DNA of 64,000 bases from Croceicoccus sp. Ery15 (GCF_020985305.1 NZ_CP087588.1:2913501-2977500), one strand, 5' to 3'; counted from the first letter of the stretch, positions 53,926 through 63,176 are shown. Translations and numbers: made by a program. Notes: generated from the letters alone by a model not told the origin.

Positions 53926-55194
53926 TTGGCGCGCATCGTGATGAAATTCGGCGGCACCTCGATGGCGGGGACGGAGCGGATCCGTCGCGTCGCCAATATC
54001 GTGCGCCGCCAGCAGGCCGCAGGGCACGAGGTGGCGGTCGTCGTCTCTGCCATGGCGGGCGAGACCGACCGGCTGGTCAATTTCTGCCGCGAGGCGAACC
54101 CGCTGTACGATCCGGCCGAATATGATGTGGTGGTCGCGGCGGGCGAACAGATCACCAGCGGCCTTCTGGCGCTGACCCTGCAGGCTTTGGGCTGCAAGGC
54201 GCGGTCGTGGCTGGGCTGGCAATTGCCGATCCATACCGACAATGCCCATGCCAAGGCCCGCATCGGCGAGATCGAGGCCGATGCCGTCATCGCCAGCATG
54301 CAGGCGGGCGAGATTGCCGTGATTCCCGGCTTTCAGGGCCTTGCCGAGGATGGCCGCGTGGCCACGCTGGGACGCGGCGGCAGCGATACCAGCGCGGTCG
54401 CCGTGGCGGCTGCGGTCAAGGCGGACCGGTGCGACATCTATACCGATGTCGACGGCGTCTATACCACCGACCCGCGCATCGTGGCCAAGGCCCGCAAGCT
54501 GAAGGCCGTGACGTTCGAGGAAATGCTCGAACTCGCCTCGGTCGGGTCCAAGGTGTTACAGACCCGTTCGGTCAGCCTTGCGATGAAGGAAAAAGTACCC
54601 GTTCAGGTGCTCTCGTCATTCGTCGACGACGATGCGCCGCTTGCTGATGAATTGCCCGGAACGCTGATCGTCAGCGAGGAAGAGCTTGAAGGACTCGACA
54701 TGGAAAGCCAGCTGATCACCGGCATCGCCGCCGACAAGAACGAAGCCAAGGTCATCCTGACCCGCGTGCCCGACCGCCCCGGCGCGGTGGCCAGCGTGTT
54801 CACCCCGCTGGCGGCGGCGAATATCAATGTCGACATGATCATCCAGAACGTGGGCCGCGAAAAGGGTGAGACCGACGTGACCTTTACCGTGCCGAGCGCC
54901 GATCTGGTGCGCACGCAGGCCCTGTTGGAAGAGCACAAGCCGCATATCGGCTTCAACCGCATCATCACCGACCCCAAGGTGGCCAAGATTTCGATCGTGG
55001 GCGTCGGCATGCGCAGCCATGCGGGCATCGCCAGCACCATGTTCAAGGCGCTGGCTGATCGCGGCATCAATATCCAGGCGATCTCCACCAGCGAGATCAA
55101 GGTATCGGTGCTGATCGACGAGGACGAGACCGAACTGGCCGTGCGTGTGCTGCACACGGCCTATGGCCTCGATTCGGTCGACGACGCGGCCTGA
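53926..55194 (+). CDS. lysC: aspartate kinase
   Basis: Phosphorylates aspartate for lysine, threonine and methionine. 422 residues. RIVMKFGGTSMAG starts the kinase domain; LGRGGSDTSAVAVAAAVKADRCDIYTDVDGVYTTDPR, then two ACT domains (SQLITGIAADKNEAKVILTRV and KISIVGVGMRSHAGIASTMF) for feedback regulation. A TTG at 53926 (AGGAAGAGGCG upstream) gives the usual MARIVMKFGG N-terminus; ATG 53887 would add 13 residues. Confidence 0.93.
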   Translation: MARIVMKFGGTSMAGTERIRRVANIVRRQQAAGHEVAVVVSAMAGETDRLVNFCREANPLYDPAEYDVVVAAGEQITSGLLALTLQALGCKARSWLGWQLPIHTDNAHAKARIGEIEADAVIASMQAGEIAVIPGFQGLAEDGRVATLGRGGSDTSAVAVAAAVKADRCDIYTDVDGVYTTDPRIVAKARKLKAVTFEEMLELASVGSKVLQTRSVSLAMKEKVPVQVLSSFVDDDAPLADELPGTLIVSEEELEGLDMESQLITGIAADKNEAKVILTRVPDRPGAVASVFTPLAAANINVDMIIQNVGREKGETDVTFTVPSADLVRTQALLEEHKPHIGFNRIITDPKVAKISIVGVGMRSHAGIASTMFKALADRGINIQAISTSEIKVSVLIDEDETELAVRVLHTAYGLDSVDDAA

Positions 55195-55198
55195 GCCA

Positions 55199-55699
55199 TT
55201 GCCCGTGCGGATTCGTGACGAGTGCGAATCCGATGTGGGCGCGATCGCCAGCCTGATCACGCACGCCTTTCTGACCGCGGAACACGCGGACGGGAACGAG
55301 GCGGCGATTGTCGCTGCCTTACGCGCAGCCGACGCGTTGAGCGTCTCGCTGGTGGCGGAAAGCGACGGCGTTCTGACAGGCCATATCGCATTCAGCCCCG
55401 TTCTGGTCGACGGGCGCGATGCGGGCTGGTTCGGGCTGGGCCCGCTGGCCGTGGCACCCGAACACCGGCATCACGGCGCGGGCGCGGCGCTGGTGCGCCA
55501 GGGGCTGGCGCGCCTGCGGGCGGCAGGTGCGTCGGGCTGCGTGGTGCTGGGCGATCCGGACTATTACGCGCGATTCGGCTTTGCACCCGATCCGGCGCTG
55601 GTTCTGCCCGATGTGCCCACCCCCTATTTTCAGGCGCTGCGATTCGACAATGCCGAAGGCGCGGGCATCGTCACCTATCATCCGGCATTCGCGGGCTGA
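55199..55699 (+). CDS. GNAT N-acetyltransferase
   Basis: 166 residues. GPLAVAPEHRHHGAGAALVRQGL is the acetyl-CoA pyrophosphate loop (Q/RxxGxG/A form); YYARFGFAPDPAL the C-terminal motif. Resembles YhbS-type GNAT proteins. Start uncertain: TTG 55199 or GTG 55205; no clear Shine-Dalgarno, so translation may depend on coupling to lysC, whose stop is 4 bp upstream. Substrate unknown. Confidence 0.82.
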   Translation: MPVRIRDECESDVGAIASLITHAFLTAEHADGNEAAIVAALRAADALSVSLVAESDGVLTGHIAFSPVLVDGRDAGWFGLGPLAVAPEHRHHGAGAALVRQGLARLRAAGASGCVVLGDPDYYARFGFAPDPALVLPDVPTPYFQALRFDNAEGAGIVTYHPAFAG

Positions 55700-55707
55700 C
55701 CGCATTG

Positions 55708-55741
55708 CAAAACCCCCGCCGGACTTGCGCCAGACGGGGGT
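55708..55741 (-). terminator. intrinsic terminator of the cytochrome c gene
   Basis: ACCCCCG (55712-55718) pairs with CGGGGGT (55735-55741), with further pairing inside; on the minus strand it is followed by TTTT (55708-55711). Confidence 0.8.
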
Positions 55742-55767
55742 CTTGGTGATTTGCTGGTCGCAGCCGT

Positions 55768-56421
55768 TTATTCGGCGGGTGCTGCCTCTGCCGTGACTTC
55801 GCCTTCGGCGGCTTCGGTCGCACCGGCGGCGACTTCGGCTTCGGTCTCGGCGGCTACTTCGGCGCCTTCTTCACCCTCTGCCGCTTCTTCCGCGGGTGCT
55901 TCCTCTACTGCGGGCAGCGGCAGGTTCGAACCCACGCTGTTCAGATAGGCGATGATATTGGCGCGGTCTTCGGGATTGCTCAGGCCGGCGAAGCTCATCT
56001 TGGTGCCATTCGCGAAATTGCGCGGGCTGGTCAGCCACGCGTCCATATTCTCGAAATCCCAATTGCCGCCATGGCCCGACAGTGCCGAGCTATAGGCAAA
56101 GCCGGCGACATGCTGTCCGACGGGCTTGCCCATCACGCCATAAAGATTGGGACCGATGCCGTTGGCGCCGCCCTGATCGATGGTGTGGCAGGCGACGCAC
56201 TTGGCGAATACCGCCTCGCCCTTGGCAAGATCGGCAGTCGACAGCAACATGGCGAGCGACGGCCCTTCGGCGCCGCCCTCTTCCTCGACGCCCTCGATCA
56301 CATAGCCCAGCTCTTCCGGCCGCTCCATGTCGAAAATCTGGCCGCTGATGCTGGAAAGGCCGAGGGCGACGACGCCACCGAACAGGGTCCAGCCGAAGAT
56401 GGTATTGAGCTTGCCGTCCAT
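55768..56421 (-). CDS. membrane-anchored c-type cytochrome (CycM/c552-like)
   Basis: 217 residues. One N-terminal membrane helix (FGWTLFGGVVALGLSSISG) stays uncleaved as anchor; haem motif CVACH about residue 75; axial Met in GTKMSFAGL. This is the layout of CycM, which shuttles electrons from the bc1 complex to a cytochrome oxidase in the periplasm. The last ~45 residues are an unusual Ala/Glu-rich acidic tail (AEEAAEGEEGAEVAAETEAE and on) beyond the usual domain. Confidence 0.88.
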   Translation of the reverse strand: MDGKLNTIFGWTLFGGVVALGLSSISGQIFDMERPEELGYVIEGVEEEGGAEGPSLAMLLSTADLAKGEAVFAKCVACHTIDQGGANGIGPNLYGVMGKPVGQHVAGFAYSSALSGHGGNWDFENMDAWLTSPRNFANGTKMSFAGLSNPEDRANIIAYLNSVGSNLPLPAVEEAPAEEAAEGEEGAEVAAETEAEVAAGATEAAEGEVTAEAAPAE

Positions 56422-56607
56422 CAGAGAAAATATCCGTCTGCGAGTGCGTGCTAGAAAAGCATGGGTATCGATTGGTGCCGATATGGCTCGCGCGCCGCTC
56501 TAAATAAGGGTTTGCCGCATGACAAGGGCGTTTCATGCCCTAATGCGATTCCTCCCGCTGCTTAACCCACTTGGCATGGGCGCGGCGAAGCCGTAACGGC
56601 TGGCCCC

Positions 56608-57522
56608 ATGAACGCGCCCGTATCCCAGAAAGCCAGCCCCTATGCCGCTCCGGCGATGGCGCTGGTCAGCAAGATGACCCGTGCCGCCCTGGCAGAGCCG
56701 GAGCGCGCGGTATCGTTTCAGGGCGCGCCGGGCGCGAATTCGCATATCGCCGCGCTGGAATACGACCCCGACTGCCTGCCGATGCCGTGCTTTTCCTTTG
56801 CCGACGCCATCGACGCGGTGAAAGAGGGGCGGGCCGCGCGCGCGATCATCCCGATCGAGAATTCGCATAATGGCCGCGTGGCCGATATCCATTTCCTGCT
56901 GCCCGAATCCGGCCTTGCCATCACGGGTGAGCATTTCATGGAAATCCATCACAATCTGATGGGGCTGGGCGACGGGCCGTTCCGCGCGGTGATCAGCCAT
57001 CCGCAAGCGTTGGGGCAGTGCCGCCACCGGCTGCGCGCCGACGGGCTGGTGGGCATGGATCATGCCGATACGGCGGGCGCGGCGGCGACCGTTTTCGAAC
57101 AGCAGGACCCCGGCCTTGCTGCCATAGCGCCTGAAATGGCGGCGGGGCTGTACGGGTTGAAGATCGTCGCCCGCGATATCGAGGATGCGCACGACAATAT
57201 GACGCGCTTCGTCATGCTGGCGAAGGACGCGCTGGACCCGGCGACCATTACCAGCCCCGCAATGACCACATTCGTGTTCGAAGTGCGCAATATCCCCGCC
57301 GCGCTATACAAGGCGCTGGGCGGTTTCGCGACCAATGGCGTCAATATGACCAAGCTGGAAAGCTATCAAAAGGGTGCCGCATTCGCCGCGACCGAGTTCT
57401 ATGCCGATATCGTCGGCGCGCCGGGCCAGCCCGCTGTGGACCGCGCATTGGAAGAGCTGGGCTTTTATTCAAAGCATTTGCGGATTCTGGGCAGCTATCG
57501 CCAGTCGCGCCCACGCGGGTAA
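56608..57522 (+). CDS. pheA: prephenate dehydratase
   Basis: Converts prephenate to phenylpyruvate. 304 residues. AVSFQGAPGANSHIAALEY opens the catalytic domain; IIPIENSHNGRVADIHFLL and DNMTRFVMLAKDA carry the TRF active-site motif; the C-terminal ACT domain contains LESYQKGAAF (usual ESRP replaced by ESYQ) and EFYADIVG, for phenylalanine feedback. Monofunctional (no chorismate mutase). Divergent from the cytochrome c gene. Confidence 0.94.
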   Translation: MNAPVSQKASPYAAPAMALVSKMTRAALAEPERAVSFQGAPGANSHIAALEYDPDCLPMPCFSFADAIDAVKEGRAARAIIPIENSHNGRVADIHFLLPESGLAITGEHFMEIHHNLMGLGDGPFRAVISHPQALGQCRHRLRADGLVGMDHADTAGAAATVFEQQDPGLAAIAPEMAAGLYGLKIVARDIEDAHDNMTRFVMLAKDALDPATITSPAMTTFVFEVRNIPAALYKALGGFATNGVNMTKLESYQKGAAFAATEFYADIVGAPGQPAVDRALEELGFYSKHLRILGSYRQSRPRG

Positions 57523-57901
57523 TTAGCCGCGTTCACATTTGTCTGCCGGGCGGTGTCGAACGGCTAAAAGCTTCACATCTATAAACGCGAAATCGTCAGC
57601 GAAGTCGCGCTGCCGCATCACGGTCATGGTCATGATGCGACAGCGCGATCAGGACTGTTGTCGCGCCACCCGTCCATCCCCCAACGGCGGATGTCGCGCC
57701 ATGCCAGTTGCGAAAAAATCGCGCAGGTCCTGCTCTCTGGCATGAAATAATACTATAAACCCTGGCTGAACGATGGCATCATTCAAATTGATGATAGGGC
57801 AAATTTGAACTACCGCACGAACAGTTATCATTCCGAACCGGGGACGGAATATACAAAAGTTAATTGACCATATTTACGACAGTCTGGTCGATGAAGAGGT
57901 T
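57523..57901 (+). other. 379-bp region between pheA and the LuxR gene
   Basis: AT-richer in its right half (57720-57870) and probably the luxR promoter. Contains a 7-bp inverted repeat (57523-57529/57561-57567) just after pheA, the 57783-57808 dyad, and an in-frame open stretch from about 57810 that encodes a conserved-looking LuxR N-terminus without a canonical start. Small open frames on either strand have no recognisable features. Confidence 0.55.
57783..57808 (+). promoter_or_regulatory. inverted repeat upstream of the LuxR-family gene
   Basis: TCAAATT (57783-57789) and AATTTGA (57802-57808), 12-nt spacer, about 50-100 bp before the luxR coding region. Candidate autoregulatory operator. 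Confidence 0.35.
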
Positions 57902-58942
57902 TTGGCCACCCTGCCGCAGCGGATTGCGGACGAAATGGGCACGCGTAGCGCGCTGATCCAGGCATGGGGACGCGACGGTTCGGTGCGGCTACTGCATAGC
58001 AACAGCTATTATTCCGACGAAATGCTTCATCACTATGTGGTGGAAGGGTTCAACCGGCTGGACCATTGGGCCGAGGTGCTGTTCCACCCCGACCGGTTGA
58101 ACAAGGGCGTGGCGCGCTCCACCGAATTCATTTCTGCAGAGGCGCACCAAAAGACCGATTTTTACAACGAGTTCTTTCGCAGGTTCGGGGACGACACCGG
58201 ACAGTGCCTGGGCGGAGGGTTCAGCTTTCCGCAGGACAGCGCGCTGGGCATTGCAGTGCATCGCGGCATCGACGAACCGGAATTCGACACGAACCATGTC
58301 ACGCGGATGCAGGAAATCGCCGGTCATGTAACGCGCATGATGCGGGCGCGCGACCAGATGCATGGCGCAAGGCTGCATTCCGAACTGCTGGAAGCCTCGC
58401 TCGACAATATGGGCGCGGCCATCGTCATGCTCGATGCATCGGGCAAGGTGAACTTTGCCAATGCAAAGGCGCACGAACTGGACGAGCGGTCGGAATGTAT
58501 TTCGCTGGCCGGCGGGCGTGTCATGCTGCGCTCGTCACGCGAAAACCAGCGTTTGCAGGCGGCCATCGCTTCGCGCCACCGTGTCGGCGGCAGCGGCGAT
58601 GCCTTTGCCTGCTGCGCGGATCGCGGCCAGTCGTGGCGCATTCACGTGCTTCCCTGCCAGCGCGGCGGGGTCAGCGGGTGCATGGTGATTGTCGAGAATG
58701 GCGATATCCCGCTGGACATGGGGCGTCGCCTGCAATTGCTTTATGGCCTGTCGCCTGCCGAAAGCCGTGTGGCGATGGGCATTGCCGAAGGGCAGAGCGC
58801 GGCGGAACTGGCATCGACCCTGCTGGTCAGCCCTGCCACGGTGCGCACCCAGATCCGCCATGTTTTCGAAAAGACGCAGATCAGCAAGGCAACGCAATTG
58901 TCGCGCCTGATCGCCTCGCTGCCGCAGGTGTCGGCGGTCTGA
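57902..58942 (+). CDS. LuxR-family transcriptional regulator with sphingomonad-type N-terminal domain
   Basis: 346 residues from the first plausible canonical start (TTG 57902). The N-terminal part (residues 1-170) lacks a clear ligand motif; a weak PAS-like segment (AIVMLDASGKVNFANAKAHELD) precedes the C-terminal LuxR helix-turn-helix (LLYGLSPAESRVAMGIAEG, TLLVSPATVRTQIRHVFEK). The frame is open upstream to a stop near 57808 and encodes KLIDHIYDSLVDEEVLATLP, which looks like the genuine domain start, yet no ATG/GTG/TTG precedes it. The true start may be a rare AUU/AUA/CUG codon. Confidence 0.82.
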   Translation: MATLPQRIADEMGTRSALIQAWGRDGSVRLLHSNSYYSDEMLHHYVVEGFNRLDHWAEVLFHPDRLNKGVARSTEFISAEAHQKTDFYNEFFRRFGDDTGQCLGGGFSFPQDSALGIAVHRGIDEPEFDTNHVTRMQEIAGHVTRMMRARDQMHGARLHSELLEASLDNMGAAIVMLDASGKVNFANAKAHELDERSECISLAGGRVMLRSSRENQRLQAAIASRHRVGGSGDAFACCADRGQSWRIHVLPCQRGGVSGCMVIVENGDIPLDMGRRLQLLYGLSPAESRVAMGIAEGQSAAELASTLLVSPATVRTQIRHVFEKTQISKATQLSRLIASLPQVSAV

Positions 58943-58968
58943 TGCGCCGACCCACGGGGACAATGTCG

Positions 58969-59493
58969 ATGAGTGATATTCGCCTGCGCGATGCCGCAGT
59001 CGCCGATGCGGCGGCTTTGTCGGCACTGGGGCGCAGCAGTTTCGACGCCGCCTTCGGCCACCTCTACCGGCCCGAGGATCTGGCGGGATTTCTGGATACC
59101 GCGCATGACCCGGCGGCCGTCGTGGCAGAGATCGCGGACCCTGCCTTTATCCACCGGCTGGCCGTGGACGCGGACGATATCCTGCTCGGCTATTGCAAGC
59201 TCAACGCCGTCAGCGCCTATGCCGGATATTCCGATGCCGCCGCGCCGATCGGCCTCAGCCAGCTTTACACCGATCCGGCGCTGACGGGCAAAGGGCTGGG
59301 CGCGGCGCTGATGGACTGGGCGCTGGATACCGCGCGTGGCCGCGGGGCCGATGCGGTACAGCTATCGGTGTGGAGCGAAAATTTCGGCGCGCAGAAGTTC
59401 TATCAGCGATACGGTTTTACCAAGATCGCCGATATCGATTTCTGGGTCGGCAGCCACCGTGACGACGAATTCCTTTATGAATTGCGGCTATAG
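58969..59493 (+). CDS. GNAT N-acetyltransferase
   Basis: 174 residues. Begins MSDIRLRDAAVADAAALSALG; acetyl-CoA loop YTDPALTGKGLGAALMDWAL; C-terminal AQKFYQRYGFTKI. Small-molecule acetyltransferase of unknown target. ATG 58969 is chosen for GGGG 9 nt upstream; ATG 58942 overlapping the luxR stop (TGATG) and ATG 58963 are in frame. Probably co-transcribed with luxR. Confidence 0.8.
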   Translation: MSDIRLRDAAVADAAALSALGRSSFDAAFGHLYRPEDLAGFLDTAHDPAAVVAEIADPAFIHRLAVDADDILLGYCKLNAVSAYAGYSDAAAPIGLSQLYTDPALTGKGLGAALMDWALDTARGRGADAVQLSVWSENFGAQKFYQRYGFTKIADIDFWVGSHRDDEFLYELRL

Positions 59494-59511
59494 GCTGCGG
59501 GATCCGAACCC

Positions 59512-60522
59512 TCACAGCCATTTCCAGCGCCAGAACAGGTAAAGCTGCACGGCCAGAATCGCACTGCACAGGGCGACCACTTCCCAGAATGCATTGCCGT
59601 CGTTGACCCCCGGCATGCCGCCGACATTGATGCCCAGCAGCCCCGTGACGAAGCCCAGCGGCAGGAAGATGCCCGCCACGATGGTCAGCATATAGGTCGC
59701 CTTTTCGCTGCTGGATGCGGCGCGGGCGCGGATTTCGTCCTGCATCACCACCGCGCTTTCCTTGGATATGTCGATATCGTCGAGATAGCGCCGCAGTCTT
59801 TCGATGGTCTCGGCAATCTCGCGCCGGTCGTGATCCTCGAACCAGGCGGGCGCATCGCGGCTGATGCGTTCCAGCGCTTCGTGCTGCGGGCTCATATGCC
59901 GTTTCAGCGCAAGGCAATTGCGGCGGATCGTAGTGATCTGGCCCAGCATCTCTTCGGCGTCGTCATCGGGGTCCTGATCCTCCAGCGCGTCCAGATGATC
60001 GTTCATATCGACGATGGAACGGCTCATCCGGGCGATCATCAGCTCGGTAAGGTGCGTGATCAAGGATCCCGCATCCGTGGGGCCAAAGCCCTTGTCGATC
60101 TCTGCCAAAGTGTCGCGCGGGGTTTGCAGCTTTTCGCGGCGCAGGGTGATCAGACGACGCCCGTCGCACCATAATTGCATCGAGACCATGTCTTCCGGCT
60201 CGGCATTGGGATTGAAATTAATGCCGCGCAGCGTTGCGACCAGGGTTTGCCCTTCGCGAAAGGCGCGCGGGCGGGTGCGGTCGCTGACCAGCAGTTCGGC
60301 AGTGGGTTCGGGAATGCCGATCATCCCTTCCAGCCAGTCCTGCACGCCGGGCTGGTTGCGGCAGATATGCATCCACAACACCTCCAGCGGGCGCGCCGGA
60401 TCGGGCTGCCAGTTCCGCGCTTCGTCCCACTCGATCCTGCGCCCGCCACCCGCGCCGTCGAGCACGCGGGCGAACAGCAGTGCATCCTCGCCCGTCTGGT
60501 CGTCGTAAAGCTGCTCTTCCAA
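59512..60522 (-). CDS. CorA/ZntB-family divalent cation transporter
   Basis: 336 residues. Long cytoplasmic N-terminal domain, an extended helix (DHDRREIAETIERLRRYLDDIDISKE), then two C-terminal membrane helices with the pore motif in GLLGINVGGMPG (GxN; the ZntB-like GxNVGGxPG form, suggesting Zn2+ handling rather than Mg2+ uptake). TTG start at 60522 with AAGGAG 7 nt upstream. The 14-bp repeats lie immediately beyond this Shine-Dalgarno. Confidence 0.88.
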   Translation of the reverse strand: MEEQLYDDQTGEDALLFARVLDGAGGGRRIEWDEARNWQPDPARPLEVLWMHICRNQPGVQDWLEGMIGIPEPTAELLVSDRTRPRAFREGQTLVATLRGINFNPNAEPEDMVSMQLWCDGRRLITLRREKLQTPRDTLAEIDKGFGPTDAGSLITHLTELMIARMSRSIVDMNDHLDALEDQDPDDDAEEMLGQITTIRRNCLALKRHMSPQHEALERISRDAPAWFEDHDRREIAETIERLRRYLDDIDISKESAVVMQDEIRARAASSSEKATYMLTIVAGIFLPLGFVTGLLGINVGGMPGVNDGNAFWEVVALCSAILAVQLYLFWRWKWL

Positions 60523-60540
60523 ATCCGTCTCCTTGACCGG

Positions 60541-60596
60541 CCGATTGATGGCGGCCGATTGATGGCGGCCGATTGATGGCGGCCGATTGATGACGG
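60541..60596 (+). repeat. 14-bp tandem repeat x4 in the corA-like / ispG divergent promoter
   Basis: Four head-to-tail copies of CCGATTGATGGCGG (60541-60554, 60555-60568, 60569-60582, 60583-60596), the last with a single change. They end 63 bp before the ispG ATG and begin 18 bp before the transporter TTG. Confidence 0.97.
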
Positions 60597-60659
60597 ATCA
60601 GCGCATTTGTGGCAAATGCGTCTTTGCCCCGTAAAGGAAGCGGTTGTATAGGCGGGCCC

Positions 60660-61811
60660 ATGTCCACAGACAGCATCGCAGCAATCCGCCCATGGCGCAT
60701 GATCGACCGCCGCAAAAGCCGCCAGATCATGGTGGGCCGCGTACCGGTCGGCGGCGACGCGCCGATCAGCGTGCAGACCATGACCAACACGCTGACCAGC
60801 GATGCGAAGGCAACGATCGACCAGATCCGGCGGTGCGAGGATGCGGGCGCGGATATCGTGCGCGTGTCCTGCCCCGACGTCGAATCGACCGCCGCGCTGC
60901 GCGAGATCGTGCGCGCCGCCGATGTGCCCATCGTCGCGGACATCCATTTCCATTACAAACGCGCATTGGAAGCCGCCGATGCAGGCGCGGCATGCCTGCG
61001 CATCAATCCCGGCAATATCGGCAGCGACGAACGCGTGGCCGAGGTGGTCCGCGCGGCCAAGGCGAACGGCTGTTCGATCCGCATCGGCGTGAACGCAGGC
61101 AGTCTTGAGAAGGACTTGCTGGAGAAATATGGCGAGCCTTGCCCTGAGGCGCTGGTCGAATCGGCTCTCGACCATATCAAGCTGCTGCAGGACCACGATT
61201 TCCACGAATACAAGGTCGCGGTGAAGGCCAGCGACGTGTTCCTTGCGGTCGCGGCCTATCAGGGTTTGGCCGACGCGGTCGATTGCCCGCTGCACCTTGG
61301 CATTACCGAGGCGGGCGGATTGATCGGCGGCACGGTCAAATCGGCACTGGGCATCGGCAATCTGCTGTGGGCGGGCATTGGCGATACCCTGCGCGTTTCT
61401 CTCTCGGCAGAGCCTGAAGAAGAAGTGCGCGTCGGGTTCGAGATTCTGAAGGCGCTGGGCCTGCGCACCCGCGGCGTTCGCGTGGTATCCTGCCCGTCCT
61501 GCGCGCGGCAGGGGTTCGACGTGATCCGCACCGTTCAGGCGCTGGAAGAGCGTTTGCAGCACATCAAGACGCCGCTGTCGCTGTCGGTACTGGGCTGTGT
61601 CGTCAATGGCCCAGGCGAGGCGCGCGAAACCGATATCGGCATTACCGGCGGCGGTAATGGCAAGCATATGGTCTATCTGTCGGGCGTGACCGACCACCAT
61701 GTGCAAAGCGCCGACATGCTCGACCATATCGTTTCTCTGGTCGAAGCGAAGGCTGCCGAGATCGAGGCGCAAACGACCGATGCAGGCAAGGCCACCGAGG
61801 CTGCCGAATAA
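60660..61811 (+). CDS. ispG: 4-hydroxy-3-methylbut-2-enyl diphosphate synthase (flavodoxin/ferredoxin)
   Basis: [4Fe-4S] enzyme of the MEP isoprenoid pathway. 383 residues. [37 protein letters not shown] and [12 protein letters not shown] mark the TIM barrel; [11 protein letters not shown] and [10 protein letters not shown] hold the cluster cysteines. ATG 60660 with AGGCGGG upstream is chosen; the frame is open to 60609. A 9-bp mismatched hairpin (61810-61818/61824-61832) covers its stop. Confidence 0.95.
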   Translation: MSTDSIAAIRPWRMIDRRKSRQIMVGRVPVGGDAPISVQTMTNTLTSDAKATIDQIRRCEDAGADIVRVSCPDVESTAALREIVRAADVPIVADIHFHYKRALEAADAGAACLRINPGNIGSDERVAEVVRAAKANGCSIRIGVNAGSLEKDLLEKYGEPCPEALVESALDHIKLLQDHDFHEYKVAVKASDVFLAVAAYQGLADAVDCPLHLGITEAGGLIGGTVKSALGIGNLLWAGIGDTLRVSLSAEPEEEVRVGFEILKALGLRTRGVRVVSCPSCARQGFDVIRTVQALEERLQHIKTPLSLSVLGCVVNGPGEARETDIGITGGGNGKHMVYLSGVTDHHVQSADMLDHIVSLVEAKAAEIEAQTTDAGKATEAAE

Positions 61812-61858
61812 GCAAGGGTTTTACCCTCGCTTAAGCATGGCGTGCCTATGGTCGGGGC

Positions 61859-62392
61859 ATGAGCATGCACAAGGTTTTCTGGATCGGTTTCGCCGCCTGC
61901 GCCGTGGGCGCGTTCATGACGGGCATGCCCGAACCGGACGATGCCGGCGAAGGCGGCACGGCGCCCGGAGCGTCGCTGATGGCGGCGCCCGCGCCTGCCG
62001 ACGCGAATGACGGCTGGGGCGGCGACGATATCCGGCTCGACCGCCGCGGCGACGGACATTTCTATGCGCAGCCGTCCATCGGCGGGCGGCAGCTGGACGT
62101 GATGGTCGATACCGGAGCCAGTTTTGTTGCGCTGACGGGCGAAGATGCGCGCGCGGCGGGCATTTACTGGAGCGAGGCGGACGTCCGCCCTGTCGCTCGC
62201 GGAGCCAGCGGCATGGTCGAAGGCGTGCCGGTCATGATCGACCGCATCGAACTGGGCGGCACCGAAATGCGCGACGTAGAAGCAGCCGTTATTCCCGAAG
62301 GGCTGCCGGTCACGCTGCTTGGGCAAAGCTATTTGCGGCGGTTCGACAAGGTCGAGATCGAGGGCGATTCGATGATTCTGTCCCGCGACTGA
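61859..62392 (+). CDS. retropepsin-like aspartic protease, membrane-anchored
   Basis: 177 residues. N-terminal hydrophobic segment (VFWIGFAACAVGAFMTGM), Pro/Ala linker, then a single retropepsin-like domain with the catalytic MVDTGASFVALT and the flap/closing LLGQSYLRRFDKVEIEG. This matches the clan-AA family of alphaproteobacterial membrane proteases; acts as a dimer in the periplasm, substrates unknown. Starts 47 bp after ispG. Confidence 0.88.
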   Translation: MSMHKVFWIGFAACAVGAFMTGMPEPDDAGEGGTAPGASLMAAPAPADANDGWGGDDIRLDRRGDGHFYAQPSIGGRQLDVMVDTGASFVALTGEDARAAGIYWSEADVRPVARGASGMVEGVPVMIDRIELGGTEMRDVEAAVIPEGLPVTLLGQSYLRRFDKVEIEGDSMILSRD

Positions 62393-62465
62393 GCGTTTCT
62401 GCGCATTCGGGTAAAGAACATCGGTTAACTTTGAAGCCAGACCTTGTTTGGTATAGATTGTAATC

Positions 62466-63146
62466 ATGAAGAAGCGAACCGAACATAATTCCATAACATC
62501 CGGTTTGGACAGACATTGCGTGGTTGGCGCGACGGCCTCCCGCCGTGCCGTGCTGGGCGGCGCTCTGGTTGCGGGGGCCGCGCTGGCCGTGCCCGCGCGC
62601 GCTTTTGCCAGCGCCAGCCCGCTGACGCCGAACCAGCGCCGCGTCCTCGACCTGGCGAAGGACCAGATGGACCGCGCGGGCGATGTGCTGTGGCGCCGCG
62701 ATATCGCGGGGATTGCCGATTTCGGCGTGCATTCGTCCGTCCCGCGTTTCCACTTCGCCAATGTAGAGGCGGGGACGGTGCGCAGCTTCCTTGTCGCCCA
62801 CGGCACGGGTTCCGATCCGGAGCATGACGGCTGGCTCAATAATTTCTCGAACACGCCGGGTTCGAACGCCACCAGCCGCGGCGCCTATGTCACTTACGAA
62901 TGGTACAAGGGCCGCTATGGCACCTCGATCCGGCTGGGCGGGCTGGATCAGGACAATTCCAATGCCCTGCCGCGCTATATCGTCGCCCATTCGGCCAATT
63001 ACGCGACAAGGGCGCATGTCGAACGCTGGGGGCGGCTGGGCCGATCCAACGGTTGTTTTGCCATGGACCCCGCCGATTTTAACGAGGCATTGTGGAACCT
63101 CTCGGGCGGCCGGCTGCTTTACGCCGACCGCCTCGGGATCAGCTGA
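62466..63146 (+). CDS. murein L,D-transpeptidase-like protein (YkuD_2 family), Tat-signal
   Basis: 226 residues. Tat-type leader (SRRAVLGGALVAGAALAVPARA), then a catalytic domain of the YkuD_2 family with VPRFHFANVEAG, FLVAHGTGSD and the active-site GRSNGCFAMDP (catalytic Cys). Predicted to act on peptidoglycan in the periplasm. Some family members may be hydrolases rather than transpeptidases. Convergent with the gene at the right edge, 30 bp apart. Confidence 0.85.
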   Translation: MKKRTEHNSITSGLDRHCVVGATASRRAVLGGALVAGAALAVPARAFASASPLTPNQRRVLDLAKDQMDRAGDVLWRRDIAGIADFGVHSSVPRFHFANVEAGTVRSFLVAHGTGSDPEHDGWLNNFSNTPGSNATSRGAYVTYEWYKGRYGTSIRLGGLDQDNSNALPRYIVAHSANYATRAHVERWGRLGRSNGCFAMDPADFNEALWNLSGGRLLYADRLGIS

Positions 63147-63176
63147 CCGGAACCTGTGGGCCCGGACGGGGGCGCA

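Noticed and set aside
57539..57831. Small open frames on both strands between pheA and luxR
   Set aside because: Composition-driven, no family resemblance and no Shine-Dalgarno.
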